The notes beneath the pieces are model-generated. The model ran no database searches, was not told the DNA's origin, and was given only the letters and a program-made list of their open reading frames with translations. Shown here in pieces: positions 1 through 7,196 of a DNA stretch of 64,000 bases (the stretch's first letter is position 1; every line of letters starts with the position of its first letter). A program made the translations under genes and the position numbers. This DNA is from Chitinophagaceae bacterium. Its GTDB lineage: Bacteria > Bacteroidota > Bacteroidia > Chitinophagales > UBA10324. The DNA is taken from positions 1 to 64,000 of the forward strand of contig CANIPU010000006.1 of assembly GCA_947469485.1 (NCBI GenBank), read 5' to 3'.

Positions 1-244
1 AAAGGGTAGTAGCTTTCATATTCTTACCAGTCCCCAATGTTATAATTAGCGCATCTGCGTTTTGGATTGAATTTAATAGGTCAGCTTTATTAGTTGCATC
101 ACCAAGTATCATATTTAACGATTTTTTCTCTTCTATATCAATTTCAGATCGAGAAAGGGTCGTTATCGAATGATTTCTATTTAATCCTCTTTTTACTGTT
201 TCTAATCCTATTCCAGCCGAGGCTCCTATGATTGTTATATTCAT
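1..244 (-). CDS. NAD(P)-binding Rossmann-fold protein, N-terminal part (cut by window edge)
   Basis: The reading frame starts with ATG at 244 and stays open to the left edge, so only the first 81 codons are present. It begins MNITIIGASAGIG, a glycine-rich dinucleotide-binding loop directly after the first beta strand, followed by a second strand ending LSRSEID and, later, GDATNKADLL and ALIITLGTG. This arrangement is that of atypical short-chain dehydrogenases of the NmrA/NAD(P)H-binding type; substrate and reaction cannot be told from the fragment. It is the first gene of the third cassette and lies about 40 bases after the cassette core at 285, with no room for a separate promoter of any length. 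Confidence 0.7.
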   Translation of the reverse strand, partial: MNITIIGASAGIGLETVKRGLNRNHSITTLSRSEIDIEEKKSLNMILGDATNKADLLNSIQNADALIITLGTGKNMKATTL

Positions 245-280
245 TTTGCTTTTTTATTGATTTCTATTTTGAGCTGACCG

Positions 281-357
281 CTAACGTTTTGCGTGTAGGC
301 GATGTTGCCTTGTGTTGCGCCTGCGGCAAGGCAATATTGCTTACACGCTGTTATAGG
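281..357 (-). repeat. attC-like recombination site 1
   Basis: Imperfect palindrome with arms 291-312 and 327-348 (22 bases each, 19 identical on comparison of one arm with the reverse complement of the other, the three differences being G/A transitions) and a 14-base loop. Outside the arms lie CTAACGTTTT on the left and TGTTATAGG on the right. On the minus strand the site follows the stop codon of the 368-859 gene and ends in GCAAAAC then GTTAGCGG, the start of the next cassette. The outer parts match site 2; the arms do not. Confidence 0.72.
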
Positions 358-367
358 TAGCCAAATT

Positions 368-859
368 TCACCCTACAGCTCTTATACAGTCTACATCTGG
401 ATTGTATTGAATTTGCAAATCATTATTCTTCCATATGGCCTTGCAGCTTTTCAATCTTTCACTTCCACCTTGATTATAATGATATCCAAGAAAATTTTCA
501 ATTAAATCATCTACCATAACTATTTCGCCCTCCTTAATGTCATTGGGTATAATATAAGCAGCATCTTGGGGAAAATCATAATTATGATATTGATATGTCC
601 AATCCTGTACTATTTCATAATCGTCCGAATAACCTCTGTCATCTCTGAAGTCGAAAATTTTAGATTCCTTGCCAGACTTCTTGTTTCTCACTATACAGTA
701 TTTGCCTTTAACCGCTGAAAATGGCTCAACTTTCCTAATAATTAATTTAGTTCCATTTGCGATTGCGTTATCAATACTTTTTTGGCCACGTATAGTTTTA
801 ATTTTTCGAAGATTTTCCTGTCTTTTATTAATGCTTTTCCAAAAATTCCAAAATGCCAT
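368..859 (-). CDS. Hypothetical protein of cassette B, 163 aa
   Basis: I do not recognise this protein. It has no signal peptide or membrane segment. The N-terminus is basic (MAFWNFWKSINKRQENLRK), the middle holds a KGKYCIVRNKKSGKESKIFDFRDDRG stretch broken into two probable beta hairpins, and the C-terminal third is rich in N and D. ATG at 859 lies one base after the stop of the 80-residue gene upstream, so the two are almost certainly co-translated. The stop is 10 bases before the attC-like core, the usual position of a cassette gene. Cassette genes without known homologues are common in integrons, so no function is offered. Confidence 0.6.
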   Translation of the reverse strand: MAFWNFWKSINKRQENLRKIKTIRGQKSIDNAIANGTKLIIRKVEPFSAVKGKYCIVRNKKSGKESKIFDFRDDRGYSDDYEIVQDWTYQYHNYDFPQDAAYIIPNDIKEGEIVMVDDLIENFLGYHYNQGGSERLKSCKAIWKNNDLQIQYNPDVDCIRAVG

Positions 860-860
860 A

Positions 861-1103
861 TTACACTATTTTTGTGTTAATTTTTATACAAGTTTCGGGT
901 TTCTTATTTAATAGAAAAAGGACCTCATCGTCAGACAAAAATTCAACATCTAGAACTGACTTATTACAATGGCTACAAATTCTTTCTAGATCGTTATTGC
1001 CTGGCTCCATTTTTCCCCAATCAACTCCAATTTGGCATTGCATTTTCTTGACAAATACTCCTTTGTCTGTATAAAGCTCTTTTGTCTCAATTTTATATTT
1101 CAT
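861..1103 (-). CDS. Small Cys-containing protein of cassette B, 80 aa
   Basis: First gene of cassette B, starting at ATG 1103, 25 bases after the cassette core. It is soluble. Cysteines at about residues 23, 43, 46 and 72 include a CSHCNKSVLD segment followed by FLSDDEVLFLLNKKPETC. The pattern CxxCxxxVxD, then a helix, then Cys recalls a short N-terminal metal- or disulfide-bearing module I know from Bacteroidota secreted proteins, but the resemblance is loose and there is no export signal here. It overlaps functionally with the next gene only by context: one base separates stop and start, suggesting a two-gene unit. Confidence 0.55.
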   Translation of the reverse strand: MKYKIETKELYTDKGVFVKKMQCQIGVDWGKMEPGNNDLERICSHCNKSVLDVEFLSDDEVLFLLNKKPETCIKINTKIV

Positions 1104-1121
1104 CTATTTTTCTTTTGGTTA

Positions 1122-1253
1122 CCTATAACGTTTTGCAGCTAAAAGAAGTTGGCGGTTTTTACCGAAATACTTTTGCGGAGAAGAATTTTTCATTAACCAC
1201 AAATCTTTCTGCGGAGCACAATGCCGCCAATTTCTTTTAGGTGCTGTTATGGG
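1122..1253 (-). repeat. attC-like recombination site 2
   Basis: Imperfect palindrome with arms 1135-1155 and 1224-1244 (21 bases, 19 matching) separated by 68 bases that contain a near-direct repeat (TTTTGCGGAG at 1171, TTTCTGCGGAG around 1206). Outside are CCTATAACGTTTT on the left and TGTTATGGG on the right. The shared TAACGTTTTGC and GCTGTTAT with unrelated arms, and the position right after the stop codon of the 1259-3046 gene on the minus strand, match site 1. Confidence 0.72.
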
Positions 1254-3181
1254 ATGGGCTATTGAAGCACGATTTTTCTTATGTCAATTGTGTTTCCTTG
1301 TGGGTCAATAATGTGAACAAAATAAAGTCCGTTTCCTCCCCACGCTGTCAAGTTCAAATAATCACTTTGCTGAGTAATACTTGTCTGAAATACCTGCTGC
1401 CCGAGCGAATTTTCAATTTTCAATTGATAACCATTCATGACATTAAAGTTTCCATAGTCAATTGTGATATGGTCGTTTGTTGGATTGGGAAACACTTTTA
1501 TTGTGTTTGAATTAGTCGGTGGGTTAAGGGACGTAATTGTCGTATTTATAATCAATGTGTCTGTAACAGTTATAAACGTTGTATCAGTTATTGTTGCTAT
1601 ACATGTGTCTGCAATATTAATTATTGCGATGTTTGAAGTATCTATGCAGTTTCCAGAGGTCGTAATAACTCTAATTGGTTGGTTACACTCGGATAGTTGA
1701 ACGTCCGCAATATTTAATGTTGAAGTGTTTGTTCCTGAATAGTTTCCAAAATCAATCAATGTTTGGAAACCTTGTCCCAAATCACTTTGCCAAACATAGC
1801 TTGGGTTAGGGTCGGATGTCGTTGTGTTGAAAGTTGCAGTGCTTCCAGTTTGCAATTGGTTGTTTGATTGTGATATTATAAGGTTATTGGCACAGTTAAC
1901 CGCGTTTCCTGCTCCTATTATACGTGCAATATTATTTCTGGCAGCTCCATTGTAAGAAGTGAAATCACCGCCAATAATAATTTTTCCATCACTTTGAATT
2001 GAGATAGTTACTACACCATTGGTCGTTCCTGTTCCCGGATTGAAGCTTGTATCCAGCGTTCCGTCTGAATTCAGCCGGGCTATTCTATTTCTCGGAGTTT
2101 GATTGTAAGAAGTGAAAAAACCGCCAATAATAATTTTTCCATCGCTTTGAATTGAAGAAGTCTCTATACTATGGTTTGCTCCCGTTCCAGGATTAAATGT
2201 GATATCCAGCGTCCCATCGGTATTAAGGCGTGCAATGCGATTTATCGTATCTCCATTGAATAAAGTAAAAGTACCACCAATAATAATTTTTCCATCATAT
2301 TGAATGGAAGTACTGTAAACGTAATTGTCAATCCCTATTCCAGGATTAAATGTAGCATCCAATGTTCCATCAGTATTAAGGCGAGCAATTTTATTTATTC
2401 CGATTCCATTATAAGACGTGAAATGACCGCCAATAACAATTTTCCCATCACTTTGAACGGAGTTTGTAGCAACATAATCATTCGCTCCTATTCCCGGGTC
2501 AAAAGTGGCATCAAGTGTTCCGTCATTATTTAATCGGGCAATTCTATTCCTTGTATTTCCATTGTATGAAGTGAATTGGCCATTAATAATAATTTTTCCA
2601 TCACTTTGAATCGAACTGGACCTGATTTGATTGTCTCCTCCTGTACCCGAGTTAAAGCTAGTATCCAATGTTCCATCAGTATTTAATCGGGCAATTCTAT
2701 TCCTTACAGTTCCATTGTAAGAACTGAACTGACCTGTAATAATAATTTTTCCATCACTTTGAATTGTAAGATCATTAATAGTTCCGTTAGCTCCTGTCCC
2801 CGGGTTGAAGCTTGTATCTAGCGATCCGTCAGTATTTAGGCGGGCAATTCGATTTATGGAAGTTCCGTTGTATGAAGTGAATACACCGCCAATCATAATT
2901 TTTCCATCACTTTGAATAGAAGTGGTTTGAACAAATGTATTTGCTCCTGTCCCTATGTTAAAGGTATTATCGATATTGCCGTCTTGAGCTAAAACTTTAG
3001 CTGCTAAGGCTATTGTAGAGAACATTGTTATCAAGATATTTTTCATTTCGTTTAAAATTAAAATTATTTTGCTTCCTTTTTTTAGAGATTTATGCAGTTT
3101 TATATTATAAAAATTGTAATCAAACGTTTTTTTAGAGGTGCTTGTTGGTCATTTAAGTGTGAAACTAAGCCTTTCCCATAA
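1129..3181 (-). mobile_element. Gene cassette A (large T9SS protein)
   Basis: On the minus strand it starts at the attI-like junction with GTTATGGG (3182 down to 3175), carries the 595-residue gene and ends in attC-like site 2. The end just before the arms is CCCATAAC (complement of 1246-1253), complementary to its own start at all 8 positions, whereas the facing core in the array, GTTATAGG, has a mismatch. At about 2.05 kb it is long for an integron cassette. Confidence 0.65.
1259..3046 (-). CDS. Delta-60 repeat beta-propeller protein with T9SS sorting domain, 595 aa
   Basis: Secreted protein. Residues 1-20 form a signal peptide (ITMFSTIALAAKVLAQ), then about seven tandem copies of a unit near 50 residues follow, each with the pattern QSDGKIIIGGxFTSYNG...RIARLNxDGTLDTSFNPGTGA. 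This is the delta-60 repeat, which is predicted to form a beta propeller. A short Ig/PKD-like part (about 380-480) leads to a C-terminal domain of some 80 residues beginning IKVFPNPTNDHI and ending IRKIVLQ, the type A T9SS sorting signal, so it should cross the outer membrane and be released or anchored. It is the only gene of cassette A. Binding partner unknown. Confidence 0.88.
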   Translation of the reverse strand: MKNILITMFSTIALAAKVLAQDGNIDNTFNIGTGANTFVQTTSIQSDGKIMIGGVFTSYNGTSINRIARLNTDGSLDTSFNPGTGANGTINDLTIQSDGKIIITGQFSSYNGTVRNRIARLNTDGTLDTSFNSGTGGDNQIRSSSIQSDGKIIINGQFTSYNGNTRNRIARLNNDGTLDATFDPGIGANDYVATNSVQSDGKIVIGGHFTSYNGIGINKIARLNTDGTLDATFNPGIGIDNYVYSTSIQYDGKIIIGGTFTLFNGDTINRIARLNTDGTLDITFNPGTGANHSIETSSIQSDGKIIIGGFFTSYNQTPRNRIARLNSDGTLDTSFNPGTGTTNGVVTISIQSDGKIIIGGDFTSYNGAARNNIARIIGAGNAVNCANNLIISQSNNQLQTGSTATFNTTTSDPNPSYVWQSDLGQGFQTLIDFGNYSGTNTSTLNIADVQLSECNQPIRVITTSGNCIDTSNIAIINIADTCIATITDTTFITVTDTLIINTTITSLNPPTNSNTIKVFPNPTNDHITIDYGNFNVMNGYQLKIENSLGQQVFQTSITQQSDYLNLTAWGGNGLYFVHIIDPQGNTIDIRKIVLQ

Positions 3182-3200
3182 CTTGTATATAGCGGCAACT
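3175..3200 (-). other. attI-like junction between integrase and first cassette
   Basis: On the minus strand the sequence ATACAA is followed by GTTATGGG (3182 down to 3175), the start core of cassette A. To its right, towards the integrase terminator, the palindromic arms seen in the two attC-like sites are missing, as expected of an attI rather than an attC. The assignment rests on position and on the 8-base match to the cassette end. Confidence 0.5.
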
Positions 3201-3208
3201 AAAATAAT

Positions 3209-3256
3209 AAAAACTTCCTCCTATATACATGAAACTATAGATAGGAGGAAGTTTTT
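3209..3256 (-). terminator. Rho-independent terminator of the cassette integrase
   Basis: Perfect 16-base inverted repeat (3209-3224 and 3241-3256) with a 16-base loop, two bases beyond the integrase stop codon. The arms end in five A/T pairs, so it would work in both directions and isolate the integrase transcript from the cassettes. Confidence 0.85.
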
Positions 3257-3258
3257 GG

Positions 3259-4407
3259 TTAAGTATTGTTTCCTCCTATTTTTATACTGAGTTTGTCTAA
3301 TGGGCTGGTTATTTTGTTGATTGATTTTTGACTTACATGGGTATATATTTCGGTAGTGCGGCTGCTTTTATGACCCAATAGTTCTTGTATGTAGCGTAAA
3401 TCGGTTCCCGATTCGAGTAGATGAGTGGCATAGCTATGGCGTAGCATGTGGAGGTTTACTTGTTTTTTTATTCCTGCTTTTTCGCATGCTTTTTTTAATA
3501 CGAGTCCTAAACTGCGTTCGCTGTATTGTTCTCCGTTTTGACCTTCGAACAGATATTCTTTGGGTTTATAGTATTTATAATATTCTTGCAACATAATTAA
3601 TACGGTTTCGCTTAAAGGGGTGATTCTATCTTTACCCCCTTTTGATTTAAGTACACTTAGCTGCATTCTTTTGCTATCTATATGGCTAATTTTCATATTT
3701 AATAATTCGCTGCGACGAAGTCCTGCAGAATAGATAAGGCTTAGCATGCATTTATGTTTTATATTATCTAATGCATTAATAATGGCAGCTACTTCTTCTG
3801 TTGCAAGTACTTTGGGAAGTGGATTATATTTTTTGGGTCTGTGTATTATATCTATTTTGATTTGTGTGTTTTCAATTTTGGCAAAGAATAGTTTTATGGC
3901 ATTTACTATTTGGTTTTGATAGGATGCCGATAGTTTATGCTCTAGAATGTAATTGTTGTTGAATAGTATAATATCGTTGTTGTCTATTTGATTGATGGGT
4001 TTATGAGCATAGTATTTTAAGAATGTTTGTAGTGCTTCGGAATATGTTTTAACTGTATTGGGGCTATATCTTTTTGAGAGTAACCATTGTTTATATTTTT
4101 CAATTTTAGCAATAGCCTCGGTGGTTAATCTAGAAGCAGGTATTAAGGCTGGAGGAATTTTATTAGCAGTTTGATTGATGACTGGAGTTGGTACTAAGGG
4201 TTTAGGATTTGATAGTTGAAATCTAATTCTGTTTTCGGGTGTATCGGGTATGTGCCAAGCCGATAATGTAGTACTCCATTTTGCATCTGCTATTTTTTTG
4301 ATGCGCTGGTTTAGTTGGGCTGAGTTTGGGAAGTGGATGGCAATTCGATTGGAGCCTTTATGCTTTATGGGTTCTGCTTTCCATTTTACAGTTAGTGTAC
4401 TATCCAT
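3259..4407 (-). CDS. Tyrosine recombinase (XerC/D-like), putative cassette integrase, 382 aa
   Basis: Site-specific recombinase that cuts and rejoins DNA through a catalytic tyrosine. About 80 N-terminal residues form an extra domain (LTVKWKAEPIKHKGSNRI...WSTTLSAWHIP), then a SAM-like core-binding domain (about 100-190), then the catalytic domain with Arg in SAGLRRSELLNM, Lys in LKSKGGKDRI, HMLRHSYATHLLESG, ELLGHKSSRTTEIYTHV containing the second His and the Tyr. No long insertion separates the Lys strand from the HxxR box, unlike classical IntI. I prefer ATG 4407 (MDSTLTVKW) over the upstream ATG at 4476, since the extra 23 residues look unrelated to the domain. The array of cassettes lies downstream in the same direction. 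Confidence 0.9.
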   Translation of the reverse strand: MDSTLTVKWKAEPIKHKGSNRIAIHFPNSAQLNQRIKKIADAKWSTTLSAWHIPDTPENRIRFQLSNPKPLVPTPVINQTANKIPPALIPASRLTTEAIAKIEKYKQWLLSKRYSPNTVKTYSEALQTFLKYYAHKPINQIDNNDIILFNNNYILEHKLSASYQNQIVNAIKLFFAKIENTQIKIDIIHRPKKYNPLPKVLATEEVAAIINALDNIKHKCMLSLIYSAGLRRSELLNMKISHIDSKRMQLSVLKSKGGKDRITPLSETVLIMLQEYYKYYKPKEYLFEGQNGEQYSERSLGLVLKKACEKAGIKKQVNLHMLRHSYATHLLESGTDLRYIQELLGHKSSRTTEIYTHVSQKSINKITSPLDKLSIKIGGNNT

Positions 4408-4723
4408 TTTTACTTTATTAATAGTTGATAAATATAATATGAATTCTATCGCGGTGTTTCTGAAAAAAGAGGACACTGAGCGAGATGAATAGCCTAGCTC
4501 AGATTAACACTGCAAGGGAGGGAATATTACACGGGGTTTGCGAATGGCCTAACCCCGCTGGAACCACACATATTGATATCATAGAAAAACCGGGAGGTGA
4601 TTCTTCATTCTTCAATTATTATAGTGTGTCAATTAATAAAATAAACTCGGAACCGATAAAGCATTAAAGTTAAAGGGGGGTGACTACAACAGTCTTATAC
4701 ATACAACAATACTTATTAATAAT
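4408..4723. other. Intergenic region upstream of the cassette integrase
   Basis: No convincing gene. A 60-codon frame at 4485-4667 (+) has no recognisable features and I do not call it. A hairpin is visible with stem CGGGGTT at 4532-4538 and AACCCCG at 4551-4557, unusually GC-rich for this area. The promoter of the integrase should lie here, but I see no clear TAnnTTTG element. Confidence 0.5.
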
Positions 4724-5158
4724 TCAGTTCACCGGTTTCTCAAAAGGCTTCATGATTTTACCTGACTGAACATCATCACCGTTTCCGCCAAAATGATTCC
4801 ATTCACCTTTACGCCACTTGCCGTTTTTAAATTTAAAGGCATAGATTAAGTAGCTACCATAAAAGTCAACAAACTGTTTTCCATTATGGGTGTGAGTGCA
4901 GGTGAAATGCAAAGAAAGGGTATCATATTCCTGAAAGTCCAGTTCAACATCAAAGCAATTTCCATTGTTTAATAATTTCCGTAAAGTGCTTTCATTAAGT
5001 CGCTCCATCTTTTCTCCGATATAAGCCGGAGGCATTATTGTGCCAAGCATACTTGCTTCAATACCATTTGGTCTATTTAAAATCCAATAGTGTTTAAGTG
5101 TTTCTACAATCTCTGTTTTACAGGAACATAGTTTTAGTTTATCTGATACTTTACACAT
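4724..5158 (-). CDS. Hypothetical protein, 144 aa
   Basis: I do not recognise this soluble protein. It starts MCKVSDKLKLCSCKTEI, with three cysteines in the first 14 residues (C2, C11, C13) that could bind a metal, though the remaining residues show only two more cysteines and no clear motif. The C-terminal half alternates short beta strands with aromatic residues (FVDFYGSYLIYAFKFKNGKW, then GEWNHFGGNGDD), like a small beta-sheet domain. ATG at 5158 is the only good start. It stands alone between the cassette integrase and a gene-poor stretch, transcribed leftwards, with no visible terminator or promoter. Confidence 0.6.
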   Translation of the reverse strand: MCKVSDKLKLCSCKTEIVETLKHYWILNRPNGIEASMLGTIMPPAYIGEKMERLNESTLRKLLNNGNCFDVELDFQEYDTLSLHFTCTHTHNGKQFVDFYGSYLIYAFKFKNGKWRKGEWNHFGGNGDDVQSGKIMKPFEKPVN

Positions 5159-6213
5159 TGCAGAAATTGAATTTAATAAGTCAGTTTAAAGAAAATTCTT
5201 AGTATATATCAAAAATGAATTTATTAAATAACTTCCATGAAGTAATAATTTTATTCTGAAGTCACTTCAATGCAACACCATCGCAAGCGTGAGTAGGAAG
5301 GTGTTGGATGCAACAGGATGGGGGTAGGTTTATGCAGGGCAACACGCTCCACAGGGTTGAGTGGTACAGGCGGTGTGGTTTAAGCAGAAATATTTTTTAT
5401 AAAAAACAATTTTCTTTTGACTATTAATTCTTATCAATGCTCATCAATCCCTATCAATGGTTATCAATTCGTTTTGAAGTGAAAATATTGAAATTGAAAA
5501 TGAATTATTGGAATTCATAGGCATTTAAACATTTTAAAATCTCAACATTTCAAAAAGTTAAAAAGTGAAATGTCTGAAACTGACAGTTGAGGGAGATGAG
5601 GTCGTGGTGAAGGTGTTGCGTGTATTGCAGAACTTGCGGATATACGCACATAGCATACCTGCATTGATGTTTTACTATTTCAAATTACCAGTGCATGAGT
5701 CAAATGAAATTCTTATAGTAAAATATTCAGCTGGTTTCTTCAGAATGATTGCGAGTTCAAATTTTATTTTAGAATAAGACATGAATTAAAATGATTCAAT
5801 GAGGTACTGGTGCGCAAAAAAAGAAACAGCCACCAGAAGTAATAAAAGGGTGCAATGATCTGATAAGCTTATATGCAACTGGCGACGCCGGAATAATCGG
5901 CATCAGTTTTAATTTTATTGAATCAGCAGCCGATACTGTTATAAATGAATTTGTACTAACCTTTCACTTTATTTATACTGAATGGAATAACGCTTATTCT
6001 ATGTGGTGATGAATATATCAGAATCGATATTTGAACAGTTTCAATGTCTGTAACTTGACTAAATGATATTCTTATACTTAAGGCACCATTCCAAATGATG
6101 ACATTCTTATAACCAGAATGAATAAGGCTAATGACAGTGAAAATAATATCAATAGCGGTTATAGCTGACGATCGGTACAGATTGGAATAATATTTTGAAA
6201 TTGATTGGGTTAC
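5159..6213. other. Gene-poor 1-kb stretch, probably inside or beside a mobile element
   Basis: No gene I can support. A GC-richer part (about 5270-5395) holds an inverted repeat CAACACC (5273-5279) and GGTGTTG (5300-5306). It is followed by the 10-bp repeat array listed separately. A 70-codon frame at 5565-5777 (+) and an open frame without start codon at 5803-6009 (+) show no family features; the latter could be the remnant of a gene. Confidence 0.5.
5421..5470. repeat. Tandem 10-bp repeat around TATCAAT
   Basis: Four consecutive 10-base units at 5431, 5441, 5451 and 5461 (TTATCAATGC, TCATCAATCC, CTATCAATGG, TTATCAATTC) share the core ATCAAT; the ten bases before them (CTATTAATTC) are a degenerate fifth unit. 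The exact 10-base spacing puts every core on the same face of the helix, as in arrays bound by a protein: iterons, recombinase arm sites or operators. Confidence 0.75.
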
Positions 6214-6546
6214 TTACTGGCCTTCTTCCTTGTCAGCGGCATCGTTTTTATTATAAGTAAGCAGATTTGTAAGATTGAAAATCATTACGCGCTGGTCTGC
6301 CAGTTCATCCGTTATAGTTGATATGCTTTCATCATGCAGATTCTGGGTATGAACAATAATGTTTTGCATTTGCGATTTTTGTATTTGTCTGAGAATTGAA
6401 ATGGTTACAATAGCTCCAACAATAACGATGGTACCTGTTATCACGACCGATTGCCAGTCTATTTGTCCCGGGGGTGGTGGCGCACTGATAGTAGGGTTGC
6501 CGAAAAGTTCTTGCATATTGCTGGATCTGAAATTTGAATTTGTCAT
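6214..6546 (-). CDS. Small single-pass membrane protein, 110 aa
   Basis: Unrecognised protein with one membrane segment at about residues 32-54 (WQSVVITGTIVIVGAIVTISIL). About 30 residues with a proline run (APPPPGQ) precede it, and a helical tail of some 55 residues rich in Gln, Asp and Glu follows. Its ATG overlaps the stop of the zinc-ribbon gene upstream by four bases (ATGA at 6543-6546), so the two are translationally coupled. The small membrane protein encoded at 6999-7196 is of similar build. Its role in the element is unknown; holin-like or membrane-effector roles are possible but there is no direct support for either. Confidence 0.6.
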   Translation of the reverse strand: MTNSNFRSSNMQELFGNPTISAPPPPGQIDWQSVVITGTIVIVGAIVTISILRQIQKSQMQNIIVHTQNLHDESISTITDELADQRVMIFNLTNLLTYNKNDAADKEEGQ

Positions 6547-6974
6547 AGGTTGTTTTTTTTATGAATTATGAAAAAATTATTATCCTCTGGATGGAGTTCA
6601 AGTCCGAACTCATAAAACCAGCGAATAGGTTTGCCGGTGACCAAATTCGTTTCTTGTTGCACACAAAGACTGATGTCGATTTCTTCGTGCTGAATTATGA
6701 ATTTATAGACCTGACAGTATTCATTTTCTACATATTTTCTATACAGTTTACCGAGTAATTTGTCGTAAGCCCGCAACTGTTTTTCAGGGAGAAATTTTGT
6801 TCGGTTCTTTTCTCTGCGGATGTCATTGTTTGCATCGACACCGCATGGCGTGCAGCACCACTCTTGGCGCGCATCGTGTGGAATATAATTTCTGCCGTGC
6901 ATGCAGTTTGGATTTTTGCATATTCGTTGCTGGTAGGTTCTACCCGATCTAAATTTGTGAGTACAAGTTGCCAT
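6543..6974 (-). CDS. Zinc-ribbon-like small protein, 143 aa
   Basis: Soluble protein whose N-terminal 60 residues carry RICKNPNCMHGRNYIPHDAR followed by EWCCTPCGVDANND and a basic RREKNRTK. The order C-x4-C, about 18 residues, C-C-x2-C, then a basic Asn-rich helix is that of small zinc-ribbon proteins often seen in phages and mobile elements of Bacteroidota. The C-terminal part (about 70-143) is unrecognised, with a predicted mix of helix and strands. It overlaps the following membrane-protein gene by four bases. Nucleic-acid binding is likely for the N-terminus; the whole function is unknown. Confidence 0.6.
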   Translation of the reverse strand: MATCTHKFRSGRTYQQRICKNPNCMHGRNYIPHDARQEWCCTPCGVDANNDIRREKNRTKFLPEKQLRAYDKLLGKLYRKYVENEYCQVYKFIIQHEEIDISLCVQQETNLVTGKPIRWFYEFGLELHPEDNNFFIIHKKNNL

Positions 6975-6998
6975 AGTTTTTGTTTTTCACTGTTACAA

Positions 6999-7196
6999 TT
7001 ACATTATTATGGCCCTGTTCATTTGTTTATACTGAAAAATGGTACCGGCAGCAATTCTGAATACGATACCTGCGAGGTATAGAACTGTCAGTGCTCCGGT
7101 TACAATCAGTATAACTTTAATGACCGGGTCTTTTGAAATTCGAATGATTGTGTCTTTAACGATGCTTTCGTTTTTGTTGGTGTTTTTATTTTCCAT
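6999..7196 (-). CDS. Small single-pass membrane protein, 65 aa
   Basis: Starting at ATG 7196 (MENKNTNKNESIV) the protein has a polar N-terminus, one hydrophobic stretch (VIKVILIVTGALTVLYLAGI) and a short basic tail. The frame can be extended upstream to 7271, but those 25 residues are basic and low-complexity, so the internal ATG is preferred. It is the second small single-TM protein of the element (compare 6214-6546). Function unknown. Confidence 0.5.
   Translation of the reverse strand: MENKNTNKNESIVKDTIIRISKDPVIKVILIVTGALTVLYLAGIVFRIAAGTIFQYKQMNRAIIM

Larger units (their letters stand above)
285..1128 (-). mobile_element. Gene cassette B (two small genes plus attC-like site)
   Basis: On the minus strand the cassette starts with the core GTTATAGG (1129 down to 1122), holds genes 861-1103 and 368-859, and ends in attC-like site 1. 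Its end before the arms reads CCTATAAC (complement of 350-357), which is fully complementary to its own start; over 13 bases (GGCTACCTATAAC against GGTTACCTATAAC) 12 match. In the array the facing core is GTTAGCGG, which pairs poorly. So pairing would be best in the excised circle, as in true integron cassettes. Confidence 0.68.
1..4407 (-). mobile_element. Integron-like cassette array with tyrosine recombinase
   Basis: A tyrosine recombinase (3259-4407) is followed, on the same strand, by a terminator, an attI-like junction near 3182 and at least three gene cassettes separated by two attC-like sites (281-357 and 1122-1253). All cassette genes point away from the recombinase. What is seen: both sites are imperfect palindromes with the invariant outer parts TAACGTTTTGC and GCTGTTAT but unrelated arms, and each cassette's own two ends are complementary. 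Known: this pattern defines integron cassettes. Inference: the recombinase is the cassette integrase, although it looks XerC/D-like and lacks the IntI-specific insertion. The array continues beyond the left edge. Confidence 0.7.

Noticed and set aside
1464-1700. Plus-strand frames across 1241-2533
   Set aside because: They are antisense shadows of the repetitive delta-60 protein gene.
4485-4667. Frame of 60 codons on the + strand upstream of the cassette integrase
   Set aside because: No family resemblance and it spans a hairpin; could be a chance frame.
5592-5604. GATGAGGTCG, matching the reverse complement of part of the 13-bp repeat at 10200
   Set aside because: Only ten bases match and the orientation is opposite, so it does not fit a pair of attachment sites.
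5565-5777. Frame of 70 codons on the + strand
   Set aside because: No recognisable motif, no start signal, atypical composition; it lies in a non-coding stretch with other random frames.
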